Positions 56,701 to 64,000 of a DNA stretch of 64,000 nucleotides are shown here, piece after piece (position 1 is the stretch's first letter; each line of letters starts with the position of its first letter). The position numbers and the translations under genes were made by a program. Under the pieces are notes generated by a model. That model had not been told where the DNA came from and did not search any database. It saw nothing but the letters and a program-made list of their open reading frames with translations. The DNA comes from Calothrix sp. 336/3 (GTDB lineage: Bacteria; Cyanobacteriota; Cyanobacteriia; Cyanobacteriales; Nostocaceae), in contig NZ_CP011382.1 of the NCBI RefSeq assembly GCF_000734895.2, forward strand, positions 4,876,700 to 4,940,699. The letters are read 5' to 3'.

Positions 56701-58491
56701 TTAGATCCCAAGCGTCGCCCTAGTGGGATTATGTTAATCAATGGTGGTCAATTGAATCGTGGTACTTCTAACGATTACCGGGCAGAAGAGAAGGGTTTAA
56801 TTCTAGTTACAGATTTGCCTGCTTACGTGAAAGGGAATTTTAACCTACATACGAAGGAAGAGTTCAAGGGGACTACAAATGGTGTCTTGGCATCTGACTG
56901 GAGTAACTTCTATTCCCGGACATCGGCTAACCGTGACCCTGATTTTGCCTGTCGCCCTAATGACCCCAGGTTGCCGAACTGTTCCACAGGGGAAACTTGG
57001 CGACCAGCTGCTGTAGTCGCGGATGCTATCACATTACTATCTAACAACTTTGTGGAAGGTTTCCGTAGTGATGGGGATTTTGATTTACGCAATAACCGCA
57101 CCGATACCGCAAGTACGGATGCAACTGCTACCAGTAGCACTCGATTAAAAAATGGTTTCTGGGATAATAACTTCATTACATCCCGCAACTTCACAGACAC
57201 TGACTATAGTGGTGATCCGGCTACTTCTACAGGTGCGAATAGTTCTTACTTCAACAACTTTGTCACACCAATTCAGCGTCGAGCGACTTTTCCTGAGTAT
57301 GTCATGGAAATGTGCTTTAAGTTGGATGTTTCCCAGTGTGGGGTAGGTGATTGGTATGTTGGATATGATACCGATAATAACAACACAATCACTCAAGCAG
57401 AAAGGGAAACCAAATCCAGCAGTTTACCAACAAGTCCTGCTGTCGGACAACTTGTTGCCGGAACCACAGCTAGAGCGGCAAAAGCTGGTTACGAAAAATT
57501 CCCCCGTCGAGTTGCATTTAAGCGTAATTCTAGTAATCAGCTACTAAATAGTAGTGGCGCTGTACTAACTGTAGGGACAGATCAACCAATTCCTTTAGGT
57601 ATCAATAGTTCTGGTGTGGTAGCAGAAGGAACGGGGGCTTCTAGAGCAAACGCTCTGTGGTTCACCACTGTCAATGGAAGCGGAAAATACTACAACAATA
57701 CTAGTTTCACTCGTCTATTTACCTCCTTCCCATCCGGTGCAGATGCAACTAACCAACCACTTCTAGAACCGATTTTACAAATTCAAGTACCTAAGCGATC
57801 GCCCCAGGATACCAATGACTATGCCAACTTAGCCTCACCTAGCAGTGATAGCGATCGCGCCAAAAATAGTAGATGGTTGAGCAGAGCAACAGCAACTACA
57901 TTTAACCTTGTATTAGCTGCTGGTGATGGTCCTGTACGTATTGGTAGTAAAGATGAAACTAATGGAGGTTTAGTGAACTTCCCACGTTTCCTAGAAAGCT
58001 GGAACTTGTATACAACCGCTAATAACTTTGAAAACGTCAATATTTCCGGTGCTTTTGTACAGTTTAAACGCAGTATGTATGCAACTGGACCATTCCAACC
58101 CTTCGTTTTATCTGGTGGGATAAGTTCTACAAGTTTGTTTGGAACAGAACGTACGAATAGGGGCTACAACACAGATGCAGTAATTACTGGTTTACCTGCT
58201 CACTTCTTACCTCCTAGAAGAAACTGGGGTTTTGATGTTGCCCTGCTATCCCAGAACCCTGATTTGTTTGCTCAACGGTTCGTGATTCCATCGACCGATC
58301 CACCAGATGAATATTACCGAGAAGTGGCAAGAGATGACGATTGGGTCAAAGGTTTACTCTGTGCTTCCCAAGACACAACAGCAAAAGATGGTTTTGACAG
58401 TGGATTTAGTATCAAAATTGATAGTTCCACAACTAAAAGCACAAAATTTGCCATTCCTGCACAAGATCGTCCATCTGCCTGTCCTTCATAG
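53797..58491 (+). CDS. hpsA: hormogonium polysaccharide protein HpsA
   Basis: The 1564-residue protein has a pilin-like N-terminal segment, SNSGFVLPTVAMVGLVVVLL (about 47-66), followed by a helix (RSFERAKNASNVRVNEVTLK), then about 1450 residues of Ser/Thr/Asp/Asn-rich extracellular-type sequence. Short Asp/Asn-rich stretches such as DTDNNGKFDS and DTDNNNTITQAE resemble calcium-binding loops. Size, N-terminal signature and neighbours match HpsA of the Nostoc punctiforme locus needed for the polysaccharide of motile hormogonia. It is probably a very large pseudopilin-type surface protein. The start is ATG 53797 after AAGGAAGGGG. The function of the long body is not known. Confidence 0.93.
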   Translation: MSSNSKLVKTIRKYSQKIYQESSSHIHSQSLWLLRAFVILRKDTRWSNSGFVLPTVAMVGLVVVLLTTAILFRSFERAKNASNVRVNEVTLKAATPALDRAKAKITELFADPSLPRAVPSDVTLYKTMTAKLNTYTLGDETPIIVGNNLDGADGIEAPVSGALESREVMETAWKFPMDTDNNGKFDSFVLYGIYFRNPPYQGSSPERKRNSLEARTAPLTGAACDSSGDTSASLVGGSSWYKDPKGSLKKSFFVYAVTVPISNTSSIDSTIRSKYEIAQGNKGFSAIELQQDRKQLPLTNNAVIYEDDLEIAPGPGIRLNGRIFTNSNFFTRRGAGTADGDVRFYQVSSTQSCYYERENGKIIIGGNVATNFFTASTDQGNAIVDLFTESGTPGGTTLASTNKSTTNQTRQIVYNSQAYAQRIDLLVNAQYARSSGNDPQVVKDNVSKRLTSDPALDTNKVRREELEIYFRRRTRRVPFKEVAFGASAIIKTGTTDYTTSDVLQGTDDTANKSNDALRPPDAWIYPTDTNTTLTIDKDQLPAKDPEEVEQSPVVEANLGDRILVGNNLPELRWDSTRNEFVGEDVPEDITGKTWKDSTKTRTRNTRVQQLADLGVTGRDGFWETSAAAARKDVLDVVGGLRVITGAGVYSSSGSNLPTPPTPEDNTSTTEKENAAPVVWSDAMPMVVPDPTDPTNTAKQSRGHLVMRATAVYHYNTDAYDPLASTADYYQKPIACVSSYHNSTSAATAADGYLPNDKTKADKSNNGFAYAVPTGMTTSADVTRGLSVDANGLFSSTSTAADVATSTANLQQRLQYQANLVFPNGQFVNPLLRQALKKVSTKPLTLSEQGAIDSTICALKIADGSLTRDSTVIPNNAIKETSFLDAREIKAADKGSLTGDYNLEIEQRQPLEIRATVLDLNLLRTTSISGTWSGEYLLPNSGIIYAARDDARADASDPNSANISATDYKLDPKRRPSGIMLINGGQLNRGTSNDYRAEEKGLILVTDLPAYVKGNFNLHTKEEFKGTTNGVLASDWSNFYSRTSANRDPDFACRPNDPRLPNCSTGETWRPAAVVADAITLLSNNFVEGFRSDGDFDLRNNRTDTASTDATATSSTRLKNGFWDNNFITSRNFTDTDYSGDPATSTGANSSYFNNFVTPIQRRATFPEYVMEMCFKLDVSQCGVGDWYVGYDTDNNNTITQAERETKSSSLPTSPAVGQLVAGTTARAAKAGYEKFPRRVAFKRNSSNQLLNSSGAVLTVGTDQPIPLGINSSGVVAEGTGASRANALWFTTVNGSGKYYNNTSFTRLFTSFPSGADATNQPLLEPILQIQVPKRSPQDTNDYANLASPSSDSDRAKNSRWLSRATATTFNLVLAAGDGPVRIGSKDETNGGLVNFPRFLESWNLYTTANNFENVNISGAFVQFKRSMYATGPFQPFVLSGGISSTSLFGTERTNRGYNTDAVITGLPAHFLPPRRNWGFDVALLSQNPDLFAQRFVIPSTDPPDEYYREVARDDDWVKGLLCASQDTTAKDGFDSGFSIKIDSSTTKSTKFAIPAQDRPSACPS

Positions 58492-58510
58492 ATAAATTAC
58501 TGATTACCCC

Positions 58511-58603
58511 TAGGACTTACCCAAGGATAAGGAGAAAACAAGATTTTTAAATTGCTTCTTTCTGTGGCAATCACTTAAATATTTTGCCTCTGGGTAAGTC
58601 CTA
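58511..58603. mobile_element. MITE-like element with TAGGACTTACCCA inverted termini
   Basis: Perfect 13-base inverted repeats TAGGACTTACCCA (58511-58523) and TGGGTAAGTCCTA (58591-58603) bound a 93-base non-coding unit with an A/T-rich core. AGGACTTACGCA-type termini are frequent in Nostoc-group genomes. It sits between hpsA and hpsB, where it could form a hairpin in the transcript and lower downstream expression. Confidence 0.7.
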
Positions 58604-58674
58604 ACCTCCCACGGAAGGCTGGTAATCATTAAATAATCAAACAAATTTAAATTCCATTTTTGATAAATTTGATT

Positions 58675-59328
58675 ATGAAATTGCAACAGTTGAGAAAAAT
58701 ATTAACTCAATCAGATGAGTCAGGTTTCACAATTATTGAATCATTAGTTGCATTATTGGTCGCGGCTATTTTGTTGGCATCTGTTTCACCGGTGTTAGTT
58801 ATTTCTACTGCAACTCGTGTCCAAGCTAGACGGGTAGAATTAGCTGCCCAAGCTGCCAAAACTTTTATTGATGGTGTACGAACAAAGACAATAACAGAAC
58901 CGACTGAAGCACTGACAGCTCTTTCTGTATCTACAACTCGCACAGTTAGTAGTTCTACGAGTGATTACTTAGTTAGTAGTGCCGCAGTCCCAACTGATAC
59001 GACAAAATTATATTGCTTCAATAAAGATGGGAGTATTGCGGCTCCTGGATGCACTAGTAATTTATTTTACATTCAGGCGGTAAAACTGCAAGTCTCTGGT
59101 AGTGACCCTGATAAGGGGCAAGGATATCGTTTAGGGATTAGGATATATCGTTCAGACGCTCAATTTGGTTCATTAATCAAAACTTCAGACAGTAATGGTA
59201 GTGTTCAGACGGCTTTTACTGGGGGAGTTGGGAATCGTAGAACACCACTTTTAGAGATGACTACGGAGATTACTAGAGGTTTGCCTTCCTACAGCGCATT
59301 GTGCGATCGCCTCGGTGGTTGCAAGTAA
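58675..59328 (+). CDS. hpsB: hormogonium polysaccharide pseudopilin HpsB
   Basis: About 217 residues from ATG 58675; the frame opens at a TTG five codons earlier. The prepilin motif is SDESGFTIIESLVALLVAAI, with cleavage expected between G and F and Glu at position +5, followed by the hydrophobic pilin helix. The rest is a small globular head with two cysteines (YCFNKDGSIAAPGCTSN) suited to a disulfide. It matches HpsB of the Nostoc hps locus, part of a type II-secretion/type IV pilus-like machine for polysaccharide export. It is downstream of hpsA, separated by a MITE-like element. Confidence 0.88.
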   Translation: MKLQQLRKILTQSDESGFTIIESLVALLVAAILLASVSPVLVISTATRVQARRVELAAQAAKTFIDGVRTKTITEPTEALTALSVSTTRTVSSSTSDYLVSSAAVPTDTTKLYCFNKDGSIAAPGCTSNLFYIQAVKLQVSGSDPDKGQGYRLGIRIYRSDAQFGSLIKTSDSNGSVQTAFTGGVGNRRTPLLEMTTEITRGLPSYSALCDRLGGCK

Positions 59329-59385
59329 AAAGAGATATATCCCTACGTGTTGATATTAATACAATTTAGCAACTAATTAATTAAG

Positions 59386-60339
59386 ATGAATATTTGGAAA
59401 TGGCTGTTAGTTAAACAGTTACAAGCTTATCGAAAATGCCATCATAGCAGCGGTTTTACTATGCTAGAACTTTTGGTAGCCATGGTTCTGGCTGTACTAG
59501 TTATTACACCACTGATGTTACTGATGATTAATATTTTAAATACTGATCGTCAAGAACAAGCTAAGGCTAATTCCGAACAGGAAATTCAAGCAGCTATTGA
59601 GTATATTAATCGTGATTTACAACAGTCAATATATATTTATGACAATACTGGAGTAAATGCCATTAAAACTCAGTTGCCGACGGTAACAAATGGCAATCCA
59701 GTGCTGGTTTTTTGGAAGCGAGAATTTAGAAAGGATAAGGCAGTAACTACAATTAGTGGCACTACTTTTAATGATGATACTTTTGTATATTCTTTAGTAG
59801 CATACTATTTAGTGAAAGATGATGCAGCACCTTGGTCAAAAGCCGCAAGAATATCTAGATTTCAAATTAAGGATGGGGTACTGAATAAAAATGGTAGTAC
59901 CTGTACTGGTGTTTATGACACTACGAATAAATTTACCGAATGTCCTGATCCTGGATTTAAGCCCTTTAATTTGCAGGTACAGGGTACATTACAAACGAAA
60001 ATGAATGCTTGGACAAAACATACCTCTACATATACACAAAAAGCAATTGCTTTAGTTGATTTTGTTGACCACTCCAGTACTTCTGAAACTGCTCCTACTG
60101 CTAGTTGTCCAACGGGCTTTAGCACTATTACACCTACATCCGCAATCACTGGTTTTTATGCCTGTGTTAACTCAGTTTCTAGTGAAAATCGGAGTGTCGC
60201 AGAGGTTTATTTACGTGGTAATGCTTTAGCTCGCTTGAGTGATAATAGCAATGACATAAAATATACTGCAAGCAAAGTAAATTATTTTCCTGTAACTAAA
60301 GTCAGAACCCAAGGTTTGAGCTTCCTTTTTACAAAGTAA
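59386..60339 (+). CDS. hpsC: hormogonium polysaccharide pseudopilin HpsC
   Basis: 317 residues. The prepilin motif is HSSGFTMLELLVAMVLAVLV (about 21-40) with Glu at +5. The long head is typical of minor pseudopilins of the GspJ/PilW type (INRDLQQSIYIYDNT early in the head). Cysteines in GSTCTGVYD, TECPDPGF, TASCPTGF and FYACVNS could form disulfides outside the membrane. It starts 57 bases after hpsB. Gene order and size fit HpsC. Confidence 0.88.
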   Translation: MNIWKWLLVKQLQAYRKCHHSSGFTMLELLVAMVLAVLVITPLMLLMINILNTDRQEQAKANSEQEIQAAIEYINRDLQQSIYIYDNTGVNAIKTQLPTVTNGNPVLVFWKREFRKDKAVTTISGTTFNDDTFVYSLVAYYLVKDDAAPWSKAARISRFQIKDGVLNKNGSTCTGVYDTTNKFTECPDPGFKPFNLQVQGTLQTKMNAWTKHTSTYTQKAIALVDFVDHSSTSETAPTASCPTGFSTITPTSAITGFYACVNSVSSENRSVAEVYLRGNALARLSDNSNDIKYTASKVNYFPVTKVRTQGLSFLFTK

Positions 60340-60372
60340 ATTTCAACTAATTTCTAGTACAATATTTTTCAT

Positions 60373-61071
60373 ATGAAACATCTAAATACTTTGTTAGTTC
60401 CAATACAAAAAAGCTCATTTCTTAGTAATAAAATTAGGAATGCTAACATAATTAAAACTATTAATAAAACTAATCAACAAGATGATGGCTTTACTCTTAT
60501 AGAGGTATTAGTCGTAATTTTAATGGTTGGAGTTTTATCCGCGATCGCAGCACCTTCTTGGTTAGGTTTTGTAAATAGGCAAAGAGTTAGTAAAGCAAAT
60601 GATGCTGTTCTCGGTGCATTACAAGCAGCACAAACAGAGGCAAAAAAGAAAAAACTTAGTTATAGTGTCAGCTTTAGAAATAATAATAAATCCCCAGAGA
60701 TAGCTATCTATCCCGGCTCCACTTTACCTACAAATCCAGTTTGGAAGCCCCTAGGTGATAATATTTCCTTCAAACCAGGAGAAATTATTATATACACCAA
60801 CTTGCACAGCACTAATAGTAATACAAAAGCTAGCGCTAATATTACTTATAGTACTGCCGGTAGCGGAACTATCACCTTTGATTACATGGGTACTCTTACT
60901 GATGTAACTCTAGGAACTGCTGGAGGTTCTTCTGAGCAGTTAGGTTTAAAGATTGCTGTAGCATCACCAGTTTCTAAGTCATCACTAGCTGCGAGTAATG
61001 AAAGAAGATGCGTAATATTAGATACACTAATTGGCGGTGTTAGAATCGCAAAAAATTCTGACTGCCAGTAA
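60373..61071 (+). CDS. hpsD: GspH/FimT-type pseudopilin, probable HpsD
   Basis: 232 residues with an unusually long leader of about 37 residues before the prepilin motif QDDGFTLIEVLVVILMVGVL (Glu at +5). The helix continues into AIAAPSWLGFVNRQRVSKAN, a FimT/GspH hallmark. The head is beta-rich (FRNNNKSPEIAIYPGS). It starts 33 bases after hpsC, and its position fits hpsD of Nostoc. FimT/GspH proteins often start the pseudopilus or bind a substrate; here it would be one of the tip pseudopilins. Confidence 0.75.
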   Translation: MKHLNTLLVPIQKSSFLSNKIRNANIIKTINKTNQQDDGFTLIEVLVVILMVGVLSAIAAPSWLGFVNRQRVSKANDAVLGALQAAQTEAKKKKLSYSVSFRNNNKSPEIAIYPGSTLPTNPVWKPLGDNISFKPGEIIIYTNLHSTNSNTKASANITYSTAGSGTITFDYMGTLTDVTLGTAGGSSEQLGLKIAVASPVSKSSLAASNERRCVILDTLIGGVRIAKNSDCQ

Positions 61072-61344
61072 AAAATCAGTATATTAATTTCAAACTCAAT
61101 CTAGGCTTTTAATAAAATACTAGTTACTCTACATAATATTACAGACTAGTATTGAATTTACTACTATTACCATCGAAAACAAAAAAATCAATATAAATAC
61201 TGAAGCAAAAATGCACCTAAAGTTCAAGAATATAACTATAGGTGTATCTTATTATTTATTTATCACAATAATTGTGAATTTGGGATGATCAATGTAAGTG
61301 ATTTTACATAATTTTTCCAATCAAAATAATACAAATATTAAAAT

Positions 61345-62289
61345 ATGAAGGATATTTTAGATCTAACAGTTGCCATCCCAACTTATAATGGTGCAACTCG
61401 TTTACCAGAGTTACTCGAAAGGCTGAAGTATCAAACTGATACTGAGAGTATTCAATGGGAAATCATTGTTGTTGATAACAATAGTACAGATAATACAGCT
61501 CTTCTAATTAAAAACTATCAAGACTCTTGGTTATTTCCTTACTCATTAAAATATATTTTTGAAGGCAGGCAAGGAGCAGCATTTGCCAGACAAAGAGCGG
61601 TAGAAGAGTCAAGAGGTAAATTAATTGCTTTTCTTGATGATGACAACTATCCAGTATCTAACTGGGTATCAGCAGCTTATCTTTTTGCACAAAAAAATCC
61701 CAAAGCTGGTGCTTATGGAAGTCAGGTACATGGAGAATATGAAGTTACTCCTCCAGAAAACTTTGAGAAGATAGCTTGTTTTTTAGCCATTAATGAAAGG
61801 GGTTCACAAGCTTATAAATATGAACCTCGAACGAAAATGCTACCTCCTGGTGCGGGTTTAGTTGTACGAAAACAAGCATGGTGTGAAAATGTTCCCCCAG
61901 AATTAGTGCTAAACCATAAGGGAAGAGAAGCACTTTTAGCTAGCGAAGATTTAGAAGCCATATTACATATTCAACTGGGAGGTTGGGAAATTTGGTACAA
62001 CCCAGAAATGCATATTTATCATCAAATTCCGGCATGGAGATTCGAGAAAGAATATTTACTAAGTTTAATACGTTGTGTTGGTTTAAGTCGTCATCATTTA
62101 CGAATGCTGAGAACTAAATCATGTTTACGCTTTTTCGCTAGTTGTGGATATTTTTTTAATGACTTGAGAAAGTTAATTTTACATTTAACAAAATACAAAA
62201 AAAATAGCAGTAATTTAATCTTTGATTGTGAAAAAGAATTACTGATAAGTAGTATTATTAGTCCCTTTTATTTAAAAGCTAAGGCATAA
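61345..62289 (+). CDS. hpsE: HpsE-type GT2 glycosyltransferase, first copy
   Basis: 314 residues, GT-A fold family 2. It has the nucleotide-binding LTVAIPTYNGATRLPELL, strand VVDNNSTDNTALL, and the metal-binding acidic motif LIAFLDDDNYPVSNWV. The segment GAYGSQVHGEYEVTPPENF and the acceptor-side LASEDLEAILHIQLGGWEIW with YNPEMHIYHQIPAWRFEK are family-specific. There is no membrane helix of note. In Nostoc hps mutants lacking such glycosyltransferases, polysaccharide and motility are lost. It transfers a sugar from a nucleotide donor; the sugar is unknown. It begins 273 bases after hpsD, so a separate promoter is possible. Confidence 0.85.
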   Translation: MKDILDLTVAIPTYNGATRLPELLERLKYQTDTESIQWEIIVVDNNSTDNTALLIKNYQDSWLFPYSLKYIFEGRQGAAFARQRAVEESRGKLIAFLDDDNYPVSNWVSAAYLFAQKNPKAGAYGSQVHGEYEVTPPENFEKIACFLAINERGSQAYKYEPRTKMLPPGAGLVVRKQAWCENVPPELVLNHKGREALLASEDLEAILHIQLGGWEIWYNPEMHIYHQIPAWRFEKEYLLSLIRCVGLSRHHLRMLRTKSCLRFFASCGYFFNDLRKLILHLTKYKKNSSNLIFDCEKELLISSIISPFYLKAKA

Positions 62290-62305
62290 ATCATAATTTC
62301 AATAT

Positions 62306-63274
62306 ATGTCAGATAATAATCAAGTCACATTAAACTTTTCTTTAGCTATTCCCACATATAATGGTGAGTCTCGCTTACCAAAAATATTAGTTAAACTTTC
62401 TGAACAAATAAGAACTGAGGAATTCACTTGGGAAATAATTATTATTGATAATAATAGTTATGATAATACTGCTAAGGTAATTTTTGATTATCAAGAGAGA
62501 CTACAAGACAAATGTATTATCCGATATGTTAGAGAAACTAGACAAGGTTTAGGATATGCGAGAGAACGGGCAATTTTAGAGGCAAAGGGAGAATTAATTG
62601 GCTTTTTAGATGATGATATTATTCCTGCTCAAGATTGGATATATCAAGCTATAAAATTTGCGAAAGATAAACCCGATTTGGGAGCCTTTGGAGGTCAAAT
62701 ACACGGTGATTTTGAGATAAAACCTCCAGAAAATTTTCATCGAATTGCTAGCTTTTTAGCCATTAGAGAAAGAGGAGAAAATGCAAATTTATATGACCCC
62801 ATTAATTTAAGTTTACCCCCTGGTGCTGCACTAGTAGTTCGTAAAGATGTATGGAATAAAAGCGTACCCAATAAACTATTTTTTAGAGGTAGATTAGGAA
62901 AATCGATGATTGGGGGTGAAGATTTTGAGATACTATTATATATTCACAAAGCTGGTTGGAAAATTTGGTATAACCCAGAGATGCATGCTTATCATCAAAT
63001 ACCTGCTTGGCGATTAGAGAAAAATTATTTAATCTCTCTAGCTCGTGGTTGTGGATTATCAATTTATCAATTAAGATTAATTAATGCAACCAAGTCTCAA
63101 TCTATTTTATTCCTGTTTAAAGTTATCTTAGGTAATCTAAAAAAAATAATTTTTCATGTTTTAAAGTACAATCATATTGTCTATACTGATGAAGTTTTTC
63201 GTGCAGAGATGGAATTTTATTTCAGTAGTATGATTAGCCCTCTATATTTTCTCAAAGCCTATATAAATAATTAA
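62306..63274 (+). CDS. HpsE-type GT2 glycosyltransferase, tandem paralogue
   Basis: 322 residues, colinear with the preceding gene over nearly its whole length: SLAIPTYNGESRLPKILVKL, IIDNNSYDNTAKVIF, LIGFLDDDIIPAQDWI, GGQIHGDFEIKPPENFHRIA, GGEDFEILLYIHKAGWKIWY and NPEMHAYHQIPAWRLEKNYL. Catalytic acids and motifs are intact, so both copies should be active. It starts 16 bases after the first copy, evidently the same transcript. It may be the second glycosyltransferase of the hps series, or a local duplicate with a new sugar specificity. Confidence 0.85.
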   Translation: MSDNNQVTLNFSLAIPTYNGESRLPKILVKLSEQIRTEEFTWEIIIIDNNSYDNTAKVIFDYQERLQDKCIIRYVRETRQGLGYARERAILEAKGELIGFLDDDIIPAQDWIYQAIKFAKDKPDLGAFGGQIHGDFEIKPPENFHRIASFLAIRERGENANLYDPINLSLPPGAALVVRKDVWNKSVPNKLFFRGRLGKSMIGGEDFEILLYIHKAGWKIWYNPEMHAYHQIPAWRLEKNYLISLARGCGLSIYQLRLINATKSQSILFLFKVILGNLKKIIFHVLKYNHIVYTDEVFRAEMEFYFSSMISPLYFLKAYINN

Positions 63275-63287
63275 AGTATAATAAAAA

Positions 63288-64000
63288 ATGGCAAAAATTT
63301 CTGTTATTATTCCTGCATATAATAGTGAAAAAACTATTCTAGAGACTATCAAATCTGTTTTAGGACAAACTTTTATTGATTTTGAAATTATTATTGTAGA
63401 CGATGGTTCTACTGACGCAACTTTAACAAGTATTTCTCAATTTAATGATGAGAGAATAAAAGTGTTTACTCAACGGCATCAAGGTGCTAATGTATGTCGT
63501 AACTTTGGTTTATCTTGTGCAAATGGAGAGTTTGTTAGCTTTTTGGATGCAGATGATGTTTGGACTCACAATAAATTAAGTAGTCAGCTAAAGGCTTTAC
63601 AGGAAAATCTTCAAGCATCTGTAGCGTATAGCTGGACAGATTATATTGATGAGAATGGAAACTTTTTACTTTCTGGTACACATATTACTGCTAATGGACG
63701 GGTGTATGAAAAACTTTTAGTGAGTAATTTTTTGGAAAATGGTTCTAATCCTTTGATTCGTAAATCAGCAATTATAGAGTTAGGAGGATTTGATGAAAAG
63801 TTAAATGCTGCCCAAGATTGGGATATGTGGTTACGTTTAAGTAATAAGTTTGAGTTTGTTGCCGTGCCAAAAGTTCAAATTTTATACAGAAAATCTCGTA
63901 ATTCTTTATCTTCTAATCTGCATAGACAAGAAAAATCTTCTCTTCAAGTATTGGAAAAAGCATATCGTCTAAGTGATAGGGATGTACAACATCTCAGAAG
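63288..64000 (+). CDS. GT2-family glycosyltransferase, 3' end outside window
   Basis: The frame opens at ATG 63288, 13 bases after the previous stop, and continues past the window edge (about 237 codons visible). It shows the GT2 signatures KISVIIPAYNSEKTILETIK, IIVDDGSTDATLTSI, FVSFLDADDVWTHNKLSSQL and FDEKLNAAQDWDMWLRLSNK, with PLIRKSAIIELGG. It is the classic A-type glycosyltransferase, distinct from the two HpsE-type genes before it but in the same tight operon. It may correspond to a later hps glycosyltransferase. Confidence 0.85.
   Translation, partial: MAKISVIIPAYNSEKTILETIKSVLGQTFIDFEIIIVDDGSTDATLTSISQFNDERIKVFTQRHQGANVCRNFGLSCANGEFVSFLDADDVWTHNKLSSQLKALQENLQASVAYSWTDYIDENGNFLLSGTHITANGRVYEKLLVSNFLENGSNPLIRKSAIIELGGFDEKLNAAQDWDMWLRLSNKFEFVAVPKVQILYRKSRNSLSSNLHRQEKSSLQVLEKAYRLSDRDVQHLR

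Overview
The window is chromosomal DNA of a filamentous, probably heterocyst-forming (Nostocales-like) cyanobacterium. The evidence is the very frequent HIP1 octamer GCGATCGC, magnesium chelatase ChlI, the separate ATP synthase beta-epsilon pair, the acpP-fabF-tkt cluster, several small cyanobacteria-specific proteins, many short dispersed palindromes and AAAATTC-type tandem repeats, and an hps (hormogonium polysaccharide) locus at the right end.

Layout, left to right. 1-5 kb: a small conserved protein, a LapA-like membrane protein, flavin prenyltransferase UbiX and an RNase II/R-like protein whose catalytic aspartate cluster appears to be missing. 5-6.2 kb: no confident gene, one MITE-like element. 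6.2-15.2 kb: a conserved protein, then on the minus strand a SNF2 helicase, a secreted-looking TPR-CHAT protein, a SWIM zinc-finger protein and a small Trypco1-like protein. The gaps on both sides of the CHAT gene are packed with dispersed repeats, and copies of one such repeat sit in frame inside the CHAT gene. 15.6-25.1 kb: GNAT acetyltransferase, PNPase, a GAF histidine kinase, and a signalling pair made of a zinc-ribbon PP2C phosphatase and an FHA-Ser/Thr kinase. 26.2-35.8 kb: a surface-glycan or glycosylation cluster with a TPR protein, UDP-galactopyranose mutase, a protein of about 1575 residues carrying several glycosyltransferase modules, and a methyltransferase-like/TPR/SPINDLY-type glycosyltransferase fusion.

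35.9-43.1 kb: chlI, a decayed PIN-toxin gene, small membrane proteins, a YcgL-type nucleotidyltransferase, a Cys-rich small protein and atpC/atpD. 43.9-47.4 kb: a SirB1-type protein, a NarL-family two-component pair and a methyltransferase-like protein. 47.5-53.1 kb: tkt, fabF and acpP on the minus strand, an HdrB-like CCG-domain protein, and ribosomal protein L28. 53.8-64 kb: hpsA-hpsB-hpsC-hpsD pseudopilins followed by two tandem HpsE-type glycosyltransferases and a third glycosyltransferase running off the window. This is the export and assembly machinery for the polysaccharide used by gliding hormogonia.

The strongest candidate for an under-described system is the 7.1-15.2 kb helicase/CHAT/SWIM/Trypco1 neighbourhood, because CHAT and Trypco domains are associated with biological-conflict (immunity or cell-death) systems. 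All functions are assigned by reading the sequence; no database search was run.
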